Of a stretch of 5,922 nt of DNA, positions 1 through 5,784 are shown in pieces. A program made the translations under genes and the position numbers. Under the pieces are notes generated by a model. The model was not told the DNA's origin, made no database searches, and worked only from the letters and a program-made list of their open reading frames with translations. The stretch covers positions 1 to 5,922 of the forward strand of contig DAOUUR010000166.1 of NCBI GenBank assembly GCA_030668045.1, written 5' to 3'. Positions within the stretch are counted from its first letter, which is position 1; each line of letters begins with the position of its first letter. This DNA comes from a bacterium (GTDB lineage Bacteria > Zixibacteria > MSB-5A5 > GN15 > FEB-12).

Positions 1-1
1 A

Positions 2-538
2 ATGGCGCGAGAGAACCCACGATGGGGTTACACGCGCATCCAAGGCGCTTTGCAGAATGTCGGCCACCGTGTTGGTCGCACAACGGTCGCCACGTGACTT
101 GGTTACCATCTATGTATTCTTCGTGATTGAGCTGGCAACGCGCAAGATCGAGATCACCGGAATCACGCCCAGTCCTGGTGAGCCTTGGATGATGCAGATC
201 GGCCGGAACCTGACCGATCCGCTAGACGGATTTCTTGCTGAGAACCGACTCCTCATCCTTGACCGGGATTCCAAATTCTCCAAGACGTTCAGGAATCTCT
301 TGAAGGATGCCGGTGTCGAAGTCGTGCGCTTGCCATACCGTTCACCCAACCTGAATGCCTACGCCGAGCGATTCGTCAGGTCGATCAAGGATGAGTGTCT
401 CAACCGGATGATCTTCTTCGGCGAACGGTCATTACGAAAGGCCACTAGCGAGTACGCCGCCCACTATCATCGGGAGCGATCAAATGCACCCAACGGCTCG
501 GCGGGATGCTGCGCTTCTACCATCGCGCCGCTTCGTAG
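2..538 (+). pseudogene. Decayed rve/DDE-type transposase (IS3/IS481-like), 5' end outside window
   Basis: This is a remnant of an insertion-sequence transposase with a retroviral-type integrase core. The reading frame opens at the window edge with the helix-turn-helix linker ([19 protein letters not shown]) and hits a TGA at 95-97. At that point a deletion has removed the linker and the first catalytic Asp strand. The catalytic core resumes in another frame with [16 protein letters not shown], the second catalytic Asp ([10 protein letters not shown]) and the catalytic Glu ([17 protein letters not shown]); by my count 34 residues separate Asp and Glu. After HYHRER near 480 a second deletion shifts the frame again, and the family's usual C-terminus ([14 protein letters not shown]) ends at the TAG at 536-538. 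The first Asp is absent and the frame is broken twice, so it cannot be active. The family is assigned from remembered motifs; the exact IS name is not claimed. Confidence 0.82.
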
Positions 539-588
539 ATTAATTTGCGAGTCATTCGCCGAGTCGAAATGCAGGTCGGCTGAGTATT

Positions 589-619
589 TTGACCAAACGG
601 CATCGAGATGTGGTATGAT
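589..619 (+). promoter_or_regulatory. Candidate sigma-70 promoter for the OmpA-family gene
   Basis: TTGACC (589-594) and TATGAT (614-619) are separated by 19 bases, and TGG directly precedes the -10, giving an extended -10 (TGnTATGAT). The spacer is slightly long, which an extended -10 can tolerate. Transcription would start near 626 and leave a leader of about 80 bases before the ATG at 709. The site lies just downstream of the transposase relic. Prediction by pattern only. Confidence 0.4.
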
Positions 620-708
620 TCCCTAGATATTATCACCAGGCAGAACCTGGAAATGCATGCTCGCTGGTGGGGCAAAATCAATCAACTGTCATGATCTGGG
701 GGTAGAAG

Positions 709-2088
709 ATGTCTCGAACATTTGTGGTGCTTTTTATTTTGGTTCTGCTCGTTGGTGGAACCGTATCCGCGGCAGAGATACAACTTTCCTCGGTTCTGTA
801 TCCGGCCAAAACATCCGTGGATGTACCGATCTCGGGTACGCCTCGGGCACCGGCAGCCGAGCTCGAGGCCAAGGTGAAGAACGAGGCCGGCCAGTCGACG
901 ATCGTGATCGAGTACAAGAAGATGCCACCCGCGGTGCTGTTCGGGGGCGATATCGTCAGCTACGTGGTCTGGGCGGTCGGACCGGATGGCAAGGCGCAGA
1001 ATCTAGGCGGCATTGCGAACGTTGAGGACAAGGGGAACGAGACTTACTTGACCCCCATGCGTGACTTTGCACTCATCGTCACTGCCGAGCCGATGGTGAC
1101 GGTCCAGACTCCCGGGGAGGTTGTGGTGTTCACCTCGGGGACACCGGCGTCCAAGAAGGTCCAGGTGAAGGCTTTCAGCTTCAATGGCTTGTCCGCACGC
1201 GAAGGTCATATCACCGTGGAGCATGACTCGATAGCCGGAATGAACTACAAAAAGGGAGACAAGTCGCTTGCCTTGATTCAGGCCGAGAAGGCGGTCGAGC
1301 TGATGGATCGATTCGAAGCCAAGAATTATGATCCGAAGGCGTACGACGGAGCCATGACGGCAATCGCCGAGGCAAGGGATAAGGGTGGACAGAAGCAGCT
1401 GGATGCCTCTCAACGCACCGTGGTACTCGCCTCGCAGGCGCTTGTGAAGACGTTCGGCCAGCGTCAGGCCGAGGCCGAGGCGACCCAGATGGCCAAGACC
1501 CAGGCTGAGCGTGAGGCGTTGAGTTCCCGAGCGTCGGACCTCGAGGGAGACCTCTCGGGGACCATCGCCCAGCTGCGCGAGACCGAGGCCGAGCTGGCCA
1601 GTGTTCGCCGGCAGGCAGCGCAGGATGCTGAGCAGATGGAGGCTGCCAAGGTGCAACTCTCCAGGCAAAACAAGGGGCTCGAGAATCAGATCTCCGGCGT
1701 TCTCGGCCAGATGGGCAGCGGGAACAAGACCGATCGCGGATACGTTGTATCCCTCGCCGGAGGGGCTTTCCCATCGGGCACGGCCTCGCTGACGACGGAT
1801 GCGAAGTACGTACTGTCCAAACTGTCCGGAATGCTCCTCATCTTCCCCGAAGTATCTCTGGCGATAGAGGGACACACGGATTCCACCGGAAGCGACGAGA
1901 TCAACCTCACGCTCTCACAGGAACGCGCCGATGCAGTGAAGACCTTCCTTCGTGAAATGGGATTTCCTGATTCCCGCATGGCAGCCACAGGGAAGGGATC
2001 GAGTGAACCCGTCGCGCCGAACGATACTCCTGAAGGGCGCTCCAAGAACCGGCGTGTGGACATTGTGATGAGCGGAGTCCCTGAGTAG
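709..2088 (+). CDS. Exported OmpA-family peptidoglycan-binding protein with coiled coil
   Basis: The 459-residue protein is probably exported and tethers the outer envelope to peptidoglycan. Residues 1-22 are a Sec signal peptide (hydrophobic run FVVLFILVLLVGG, cleavage near VSA-A). Residues about 25-185 form a beta-rich region with a hydrophobic YVVWAVGPDG segment, resembling N-terminal modules I remember from acidobacterial OmpA-family proteins. Residues about 187-337 are Ala/Glu/Gln-rich and likely coiled coil. Residues about 343-455 are a classical OmpA C-terminal domain: GHTD at 388-391, NLTLSQERADAV, and NRRV at 447-450. Asp391 and Arg406 sit 15 residues apart, the same spacing as the diaminopimelate-binding Asp/Arg pair in Acinetobacter OmpA. 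I see no N-terminal beta-barrel, so it is not a porin of E. coli OmpA type. A purine-rich stretch (ggggtagaag) precedes the ATG. It appears monocistronic, with hairpins just downstream. Confidence 0.9.
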   Translation: MSRTFVVLFILVLLVGGTVSAAEIQLSSVLYPAKTSVDVPISGTPRAPAAELEAKVKNEAGQSTIVIEYKKMPPAVLFGGDIVSYVVWAVGPDGKAQNLGGIANVEDKGNETYLTPMRDFALIVTAEPMVTVQTPGEVVVFTSGTPASKKVQVKAFSFNGLSAREGHITVEHDSIAGMNYKKGDKSLALIQAEKAVELMDRFEAKNYDPKAYDGAMTAIAEARDKGGQKQLDASQRTVVLASQALVKTFGQRQAEAEATQMAKTQAEREALSSRASDLEGDLSGTIAQLRETEAELASVRRQAAQDAEQMEAAKVQLSRQNKGLENQISGVLGQMGSGNKTDRGYVVSLAGGAFPSGTASLTTDAKYVLSKLSGMLLIFPEVSLAIEGHTDSTGSDEINLTLSQERADAVKTFLREMGFPDSRMAATGKGSSEPVAPNDTPEGRSKNRRVDIVMSGVPE

Positions 2089-2109
2089 CTCCCCTTCGCG
2101 ACCACCAGA

Positions 2110-2135
2110 ATGCCGGCAATTCGCATTGCCGGCAT
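2110..2135. terminator. Perfect 11-bp hairpin after the OmpA-family gene
   Basis: ATGCCGGCAAT (2110-2120) and its exact complement ATTGCCGGCAT (2125-2135) enclose a 4-base TCGC loop, beginning 22 bases after the stop codon. No T-run follows, so it is not a textbook intrinsic terminator. It may stabilise the mRNA 3' end or act in both directions between the gene and the opposing transposase relic. Confidence 0.5.
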
Positions 2136-2143
2136 CGAAATCA

Positions 2144-2178
2144 GGAGACTCGCCGGAAATCGTTTCCGGCGAATCTCC
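2144..2178. terminator. Second GC-rich hairpin, 15 of 16 bp paired
   Basis: GGAGACTCGCCGGAAA (2144-2159) pairs with TTTCCGGCGAATCTCC (2163-2178) around a 3-base loop, with a single C/A mismatch. It starts eight bases after the preceding hairpin. There is no T-tract. The pair most likely forms a tandem transcription-end or RNA-stabilising structure for the upstream gene. Confidence 0.45.
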
Positions 2179-2200
2179 CAAAGTGGCAGGACCGGATTTA

Positions 2201-2591
2201 GTCGATCAACGTCATCACTTCCACCTTAAAGAAGTCCATGGCCGCGATGGTGCCCCAATGGGCTTTCAGAAACGTGGTCCAGGGTGAACACGACATTCCG
2301 GAGTTTGGTGTATCCCCAACTGGTGTTCTCTTTGGCAAGCCGGGCCACAAGGTTTCGGATGTATTGTGGTTTCGGTGGGCGACCCGGTCGGCGTTGTCCA
2401 CTGCTGTCGTACTTTGCACCAGCATACTTTCGAAACCAACGGCACAACGTATCAGGGGTGACGAGAGGACCTAGTTCCTTCAAAGTACAATGGGAAAGGG
2501 CCCACACCTTCAGTGCGAGTGACCTCGTTCTAACCTGCTGTTTAAGCGGGTTATCCTTGGCACGTTTCAGGGACGTTTTGACCAGCAGCAT
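2201..2591 (-). pseudogene. N-terminal half of a second decayed rve/DDE transposase
   Basis: Read on the minus strand this is the front half of a transposase of the same family as the relic at 2-538. It begins at 2591 with MLLVKTSLKRAKDNPLKQQ, then VTPDTLCRWFRKYAGAKYD and a basic RRPGRPPKP linker, followed by ARLAKENTSWGYTKLRN, which matches [14 protein letters not shown] in the other copy. Shortly after, an internal deletion changes the frame: SPWTTFLKAHWGTIAAMDFF continues in a different frame, carrying the first catalytic Asp (MDFF). The reading ends at a stop (2198-2200) just where LVTYYVLF would be expected. The second Asp and the Glu are missing, so it is inactive. Divergence from the other copy indicates two separate insertions rather than one split element. 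Confidence 0.75.
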
Positions 2592-2750
2592 TTACAACGC
2601 TACTTGGACGAATATGTCTTCCGCTTCAATCGACGGACATGTCGATGGATCGGTAAACGGTTCTGGCGTATCATGCAGCAAGCAGTCGCTTCCGCTCCCA
2701 TCGCTTGGAGTGGGCTGATGCGGCGCCGACAAGTTAGTGGAACAAAGTGA
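2580..2750 (+). pseudogene. C-terminal remnant of an IS1595/ISXO2-like transposase
   Basis: In the frame ending at TGA 2748-2750 the translation reads FDQQ, then HLQRYLDEYVFRFNRR, then KRFWRIMQQAVASAPI. The YLDE-FRFNRR block is characteristic of the C-terminal end of ISXO2-like (DDE_Tnp_IS1595) transposases. Only about the last 56 codons survive; the catalytic residues lie in the missing part. Its 5' break coincides with the start of the opposing transposase relic, so the two overlap by about a dozen bases (2580-2591) and the exact junction cannot be placed. It ends 29 bases before the next gene and could have influenced that gene's transcription. Confidence 0.72.
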
Positions 2751-2779
2751 ATAAACAGATATAAGAAAAGGGAACAATA

Positions 2780-3802
2780 ATGAGAAGAATATTTGGAAGT
2801 CTGTTAATTGTGCTGTTTGTCGTTAGCGGCAACCTGTACGCGGAAGATGTAACGACTGTAGAAGCGACAGATACTGATATCAGTGACAACCTGGATCTGG
2901 AAGCTGTGGCATCGGTATTTGGTGAGGCAAAAGATCTGGAAGAATTTGAGAAGAAACTTAACGATCCTGAAACCCAGATTTCAAATTTAGACCTGAATGA
3001 AGATGGAGAAGTTGATTATTTAAGGGTGATGGAAACATCGAAGGGTGATACACATCTGGTCACTATTCAGGCAGTTATTGCAAAAGATCAGTATCAGGAC
3101 GTAGCTACGATTGATGTTGAAAAAATTGGTAAAGATGAAACTCAAGTACAGGTGGTTGGGGATGTCTATATGTATGGACCTGGCTATATAGTTGAGCCCG
3201 TCTATGTCCATCCCCCGGTAGTTTTTATGTTTTTTTGGGGCCCCCTTTATCACCCGTGGCACTCACCGTTTTATTGGGGATATTATCCACCTTACTACCA
3301 TCCTTGGCACCCCTATTCTCGCAACAGATATCGAAGAAATGTAGAAGTCAATATCAATGTAAATAATTCATATAGTCATACAAGCGTTAGAAAAAGCAAA
3401 ACCTCCATAGATCTACAAAAAGAATCACGCAGGAATGATTTTGGAGCCAAAAACCCAGACAAATCATTTAGTAAAAGAAATGACGGGGTAAAAAACCGGC
3501 AGGAGCTAAATCAGAACAGGGAGAAACCTAAGGCCACTAATACCAAAGTTACTGATGTTAAAAAGCCAACGGCCAATGACGTCAAAAAACCAACCGGTAG
3601 GCAGGTTCAGCAAGACTGGAAACCAGCCTCTGAAAGAACTGGGGCAACAAGCAAGGTTAAAGATAACAAGGCTTCTGCCCCTTCGAAAAAAGCAACCTCA
3701 AAACCGGCATCAAGCAAATCAAAGAATAATGTAAAATCAAATGCTGGAAAGACAAAACAACCCATGGGAAGACCGTCACGACGAGCACCAAAGAGGCGCT
3801 AA
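2780..3802 (+). CDS. Exported protein with EF-hand-like loop, aromatic belt and basic disordered tail
   Basis: A 340-residue protein of unknown function. Residues 1-21 are a Sec signal peptide (LLIVLFVVSGNLYA, cleavage before Glu22). Residues 22-70 are acidic. Residues 71-79 (DLNEDGEVD) match the D-x-N-x-D-G core of calcium-binding EF-hand/dockerin loops, but Arg82 occupies the twelfth position where EF-hands carry Glu. Residues about 85-128 look like a compact alpha/beta domain. Residues 129-186 are an exceptional Tyr/Trp/His/Pro belt (for example YHPWHSPFYWGYYPPYY). From about 197 to the end the chain is Lys/Ser/Asn-rich, basic and probably disordered, with DVKKPT repeated. Proteins with a DxNxDGxVDYLRV loop followed by VQVVGDVYMYG and an aromatic segment are familiar to me from Bacteroidetes. 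The start is supported by AGGGA six bases upstream. Codon use is much AT-richer than in flanking genes, suggesting transfer. Confidence 0.85.
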   Translation: MRRIFGSLLIVLFVVSGNLYAEDVTTVEATDTDISDNLDLEAVASVFGEAKDLEEFEKKLNDPETQISNLDLNEDGEVDYLRVMETSKGDTHLVTIQAVIAKDQYQDVATIDVEKIGKDETQVQVVGDVYMYGPGYIVEPVYVHPPVVFMFFWGPLYHPWHSPFYWGYYPPYYHPWHPYSRNRYRRNVEVNINVNNSYSHTSVRKSKTSIDLQKESRRNDFGAKNPDKSFSKRNDGVKNRQELNQNREKPKATNTKVTDVKKPTANDVKKPTGRQVQQDWKPASERTGATSKVKDNKASAPSKKATSKPASSKSKNNVKSNAGKTKQPMGRPSRRAPKRR

Positions 3803-3895
3803 GAAGATAACCCTAAACATAAAATTGGTCTTCTGCAAATAGACAGAGGTCCTTTTAAACAAATGTCTTCTAATTCTACTAAGTGAGATAAATAT

Positions 3896-4777
3896 ATGCT
3901 TAAAACTGATAACAGGAAAATGTCCCTTTTGCGATTGGCCATTTTTGCTGGATTCTGTGGTGTCGTAATCATGCTTCAGGCCGGTTGCTCCCTTATACAA
4001 CGCCCTGATCCCATTCTAGAAGAAAACACCCAGACACATCATCCGGGTAAGTTCGTCTGGCACGATCTTGTGACCAGTGATGTTGCTACGACCAAGGCTT
4101 TCTATGGACAGTTACTTAATTGGACTTTTGAACAACGGGGTCGGTACACCATTGTTAGACTCAATGATAAAAATATTGGTGGGATACTAGATATTCAACC
4201 GAAGTCCTCTGAGCGCCACGCTGCACGCTGGATATCATTCTTGTCTGTTGCAGATGTTGACCAAGCCACAGCTGTAGTTTTAGCCAATGGCGGCATTATA
4301 CATAAAGGCCCAGAGAACATAGGGGATCGGGGTCGTGTTGCCCTGGTGAGTGACTCTCATGGCGCGCAACTCTCTCTGATCCATACCAAAATGGGGGATC
4401 CCAAAGATGGCCCGATTGCAGAAGGTTCATGGCTCTGGCATGAACTTTGGACCAACAACCCGAGTGATTCAGCTGATTTTTATAAGCAACTTGCTGGATA
4501 TTCGATAGTTGAAGAGCTGGACTCTTATTGGGTACTGCAAGCAGATGATAAGTGGCGTGCTGGAATTCGCGAACTTTATAATAATGCTTTGGAGCAAAGA
4601 TGGGTTCCGGTTATCAAGGTTAATGATGTCAAGGCAGTATCAACCATGGCAAAACAACTGGGGGGCAAGGTTTTAATCGAGCCTGATAACCCCGATTACC
4701 CTGACCAGATCGCTTTACTGGCAGATCCTTCCGGTGCCCTTTTTATGATTCAGGAGTGGTCGGGAATGGACGATTAG
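3896..4777 (+). CDS. Lipoprotein with two VOC (glyoxalase-fold) domains
   Basis: The 293-residue protein begins with a hydrophobic leader ending LQAGC (Cys31), a likely lipidation site, although Gln at -3 is atypical. Two VOC domains follow: residues about 51-164 (FVWHDL, His56) and about 176-288 (LWHELW, His182; GALFMIQE, Glu287). His at the first strand and Glu at the last are the usual VOC metal ligands; domain 2 keeps both, while domain 1 ends LSLIHT, with His163 and no Glu. The tandem arrangement is like CFP-30B/27-kDa-antigen type glyoxalase-like proteins, most of which are cytoplasmic as far as I know. Substrate unknown. ATG 3896 has a weak GTGAG eight bases upstream; Met9 (3920) directly follows AGGAAA and is an alternative start that keeps the leader. 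It lies 93 bases after the preceding gene and shares its AT-rich composition, so co-transcription is possible. Its stop codon touches the downstream IS end. Confidence 0.87.
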   Translation: MLKTDNRKMSLLRLAIFAGFCGVVIMLQAGCSLIQRPDPILEENTQTHHPGKFVWHDLVTSDVATTKAFYGQLLNWTFEQRGRYTIVRLNDKNIGGILDIQPKSSERHAARWISFLSVADVDQATAVVLANGGIIHKGPENIGDRGRVALVSDSHGAQLSLIHTKMGDPKDGPIAEGSWLWHELWTNNPSDSADFYKQLAGYSIVEELDSYWVLQADDKWRAGIRELYNNALEQRWVPVIKVNDVKAVSTMAKQLGGKVLIEPDNPDYPDQIALLADPSGALFMIQEWSGMDD

Positions 4778-4795
4778 AGGTGGACAGAGGTGGAC
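4776..4795 (+). repeat. Exact 10-bp tandem duplication at the IS end
   Basis: AGAGGTGGAC occurs twice in direct succession (4776-4785 and 4786-4795). The first copy overlaps the last two bases of the VOC gene's TAG; the second leads into the presumed IS terminal sequence (GTGGACCCC). It could be two overlapping IS ends or a local duplication at insertion. Confidence 0.6.
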
Positions 4796-4962
4796 CCCAA
4801 ACCTTAGACAGTTTGGCGGCGTAGCTAAGGTGTACTTGCGCTGCTCCCAATCGCTGGGCCTCTGAGGAGGAGGAAATGCCTAGGACTAATTTCACCCAGA
4901 ACTGGAACTCAACGCCACTAGCCCACCGAACCCGGCGGCTGAAGCAAAGTCGGATAGTGTGA
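4778..4962 (+). mobile_element. Truncated left end of an IS3-type insertion sequence
   Basis: The stretch begins with GAGGTGGACCCCAAACC, which resembles terminal repeats of IS3-group elements as I remember them, followed by an untranslated leader. A strong Shine-Dalgarno run (GGAGGAGG, 4866-4873) then precedes an ATG at 4876. The sequence stops resembling an IS right before the tRNA-derived repeat at 4964. No matching right end (reverse complement GGGGTCCACCTC) occurs in the window, so only the left end remains. Confidence 0.5.
4876..4962 (+). pseudogene. First codons of an IS3-type orfA, frameshifted and truncated
   Basis: ATG 4876 opens with MPRTNFT, the kind of start seen in IS3-family OrfA proteins (MPRT-FTPEFK). 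Immediately afterwards the zero frame degenerates (QNWNSTPLAHR), while the +1 frame reads PELELNA, restoring the expected FTPEFKL-like run. A single-base deletion in the CCC/AGAA region therefore fits. The 28-codon frame ends at TGA 4960-4962, two bases before the tRNA-derived repeat. Too short for a firm family call. Confidence 0.45.
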
Positions 4963-4964
4963 AT

Positions 4965-5018
4965 TGGTGCCGGAGCCGAGACTCGAACTCGGACGGGGTT
5001 TCCCCCAGGGGAATTAAG
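4965..5018 (-). tRNA. tRNA-Leu 3' half, copy 1 (anticodon loop to CCA), partial
   Basis: On the minus strand, from 5018 down to 4965, the sequence gives a degenerate anticodon loop (CTTAATT) and a CCCC arm. Next come a class-II long variable arm GGGG-GAAA-CCCC and a T arm CCGAG-TTCGAGT-CTCGG. The end is the acceptor 3' strand CTCCGGC, discriminator A and CCA. The long variable arm and A73 fit leucine. The 5' half (expected GCCGGAG acceptor strand, D arm) is absent, so this is not a complete tRNA gene. Compared with copy 2 the anticodon loop has lost one base and its AAA is altered, so it does not preserve a clean UAA anticodon. Confidence 0.8.
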
Positions 5019-5022
5019 TGCT

Positions 5023-5076
5023 AAACGGAAAGGGCGTCGAATCAAGCTTTTCCTAATTCGTTGCCCTTTCCCGTTT
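5023..5076. repeat. Long imperfect hairpin within repeat copy 1
   Basis: AAACGGAAAGGGC...CGAATCAAG (left arm) pairs with CTAATTCG...GCCCTTTCCCGTTT (right arm) around a short CTTTT-type loop, about 22-24 bp with a two-base internal mismatch and one bulged base. The outer arms run AAACGG/CCGTTT in this copy. It is not followed by a T-run, so a terminator role is unlikely; a recombinase or structured-DNA site is possible. Confidence 0.65.
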
Positions 5077-5077
5077 A

Positions 5078-5113
5078 CGAGGATATCGAGGGTTACGAGG
5101 AGTCCGAGGGTTA
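5078..5113. repeat. Four tandem 9-bp repeats, CGAGGGTTA type
   Basis: Four units in perfect 9-base register: CGAGGATAT, CGAGGGTTA, CGAGGAGTC, CGAGGGTTA. All begin CGAGG. A shorter version (CTAGGATTA, CGAGAGTTA, CGAG) occupies the same position after repeat copy 2, so the block is part of the same composite unit. Short spaced direct repeats next to a recombination core recall arm-type integrase binding sites; that role is inference. Confidence 0.7.
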
Positions 5114-5230
5114 TGGACACCCCCGTGGACACCTGACGGTAGGGGTGGCGGTGGCGCGTCCTCGAAGCGCTGGAATTACGAGAGATATCCGCCGATCGAA
5201 TTTCGGCACCTTTAGCGGTCGCCGACCAAC

Positions 5231-5662
5231 TCACTGAATGATGCGAATACCTGGGTACCAGTTCGTGTCGTCCTCGCACAGGAGTGTTGTGAGCATGCGC
5301 TGCCCGCCGGCATCGAGGGGCAAAGTGAAGGAACGACTCCAGCACTTCTTGGCCTTGTAAGGCTCGGTCGGTGACGGCGGCTTGCCCGTCGTGATGAGCT
5401 CTTCTTCTTCGGTCTTCTGGTAGCCGTTCGCATCCACAACCGCGTACATGCGTTCCCGAATCTCCGCGTTAGCGAGATCGTCGGTCTTCGGGAACATGTA
5501 CCAAACGAAGGAATCCTTGATGTCCAGAAACAGGAACGCCTCGTCAGGATTCTCATGGTTCCACTTGGAAATCGCGTCGTCGAGCCAGACCGGAATCGTC
5601 GCGGCAATAGCCAGGCCGGTCAAGAGCGATACGACGACCAGCATGCCGGCCAGCTTCTTCAT
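5231..5662 (-). CDS. Small exported protein of unknown function (cassette gene)
   Basis: A 143-residue protein with no family I recognise. Residues 1-21 form a clear Sec signal peptide (MKKLAGMLVVVSLLTGLAIA). The mature part is acidic, starts with an aromatic segment (IPVWLDDAISKWNHENPDEAF) and contains KDSFVWYMFP, an EEEEL stretch, and two cysteines (107 and 129) that could form a disulphide in the periplasm. The ATG at 5662 is preferred over an in-frame TTG at 5725 because GGAGGAG lies seven bases upstream of it and the signal peptide starts there; the TTG coincides with a likely -35 box. The gene is the only complete one between the two tRNA-derived repeats and points the same way as the tRNA halves. 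GC-rich codon choice resembles the OmpA-family gene rather than the AT-rich pair. Confidence 0.75.
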   Translation of the reverse strand: MKKLAGMLVVVSLLTGLAIAATIPVWLDDAISKWNHENPDEAFLFLDIKDSFVWYMFPKTDDLANAEIRERMYAVVDANGYQKTEEEELITTGKPPSPTEPYKAKKCWSRSFTLPLDAGGQRMLTTLLCEDDTNWYPGIRIIQ

Positions 5663-5696
5663 TTCAGTACTCCTCCAGTTCAGGTGATGTACCGTA

Positions 5697-5725
5697 ACTA
5701 TGGGCTCTACGCTCTGCCGTTTCAA
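5697..5725 (-). promoter_or_regulatory. Candidate sigma-70 promoter for the cassette gene
   Basis: On the minus strand TTGAAA (5725-5720) and CATAGT (5702-5697) are separated by 17 bases, giving 5/6 and 4/6 consensus matches. Transcription would start near 5690 and leave a leader of about 28 bases before the ATG at 5662, with GGAGGAG inside it. The promoter lies inside the cassette, so the gene would not depend on outside transcription. Confidence 0.45.
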
Positions 5726-5784
5726 CCGGCCTTGATTTTTCCCGTCGCCGCTTCCAACGGCTCCAGCGCCTTGCCGCTGAAATC
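5726..5784 (-). pseudogene. Possible C-terminal gene fragment abutting the tRNA end
   Basis: Directly after the CCA of the second tRNA half, the minus strand reads DFSGKALEPLEAATGKIKAG and then a TGA that overlaps the -35 box of the next gene. The run has GC-rich third positions like a coding sequence and is cut off at the tRNA boundary. This fits the tail of a gene truncated by recombination at that boundary. At about 20 codons it could equally be chance. Confidence 0.25.

Larger units (their letters stand above)
4964..5078. repeat. Composite direct repeat, copy 1 (tRNA-Leu 3' half plus hairpin)
   Basis: This unit is repeated at 5786-5901 in the same orientation with high similarity and one single-base indel. 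It spans the CCA end of the tRNA half, a TTAAGTGCT segment, and the long imperfect palindrome up to GTTTAC. The homology stops sharply outside the CCA. It behaves like one half of an att-site pair, the tRNA half being the usual target of tyrosine-recombinase integration. Confidence 0.8.

Noticed and set aside
1003..1875. Long minus-strand frames opposite the OmpA-family gene
   Set aside because: They are mirror frames of a GC-rich coding region. The plus-strand frame has a signal peptide and a clear OmpA domain; the minus frames show none.
2486..2505. GGGAAAGGGC near 2492, shared with the palindrome of the tRNA-derived units
   Set aside because: Only a 10-base match inside the transposase relic, with no partner arm and no tRNA sequence; treated as chance.
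2734..2765. Promoter just upstream of the aromatic protein gene (TTAGTG / TATAAG)
   Set aside because: The 20-base spacing is poor and the start point would leave almost no leader before the ribosome binding site.
3802..3834. AGAAGA...TCTTCT as a terminator between the aromatic protein gene and the VOC gene
   Set aside because: A six-base stem with a loop of about 20 bases and no T-run is too weak; co-transcription of the two genes remains possible.
5114..5133. TGGACACC repeated twice 12 bases apart, as an IS end
   Set aside because: Too short, and no transposase remnant or opposing end is nearby.
4743..5345. A 200-codon minus-strand frame running through the IS3-type end and the first tRNA-derived repeat
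   Set aside because: It reads through a tRNA half, a palindrome and 9-bp repeats, overlaps the real cassette gene in another frame and lacks any domain signal.
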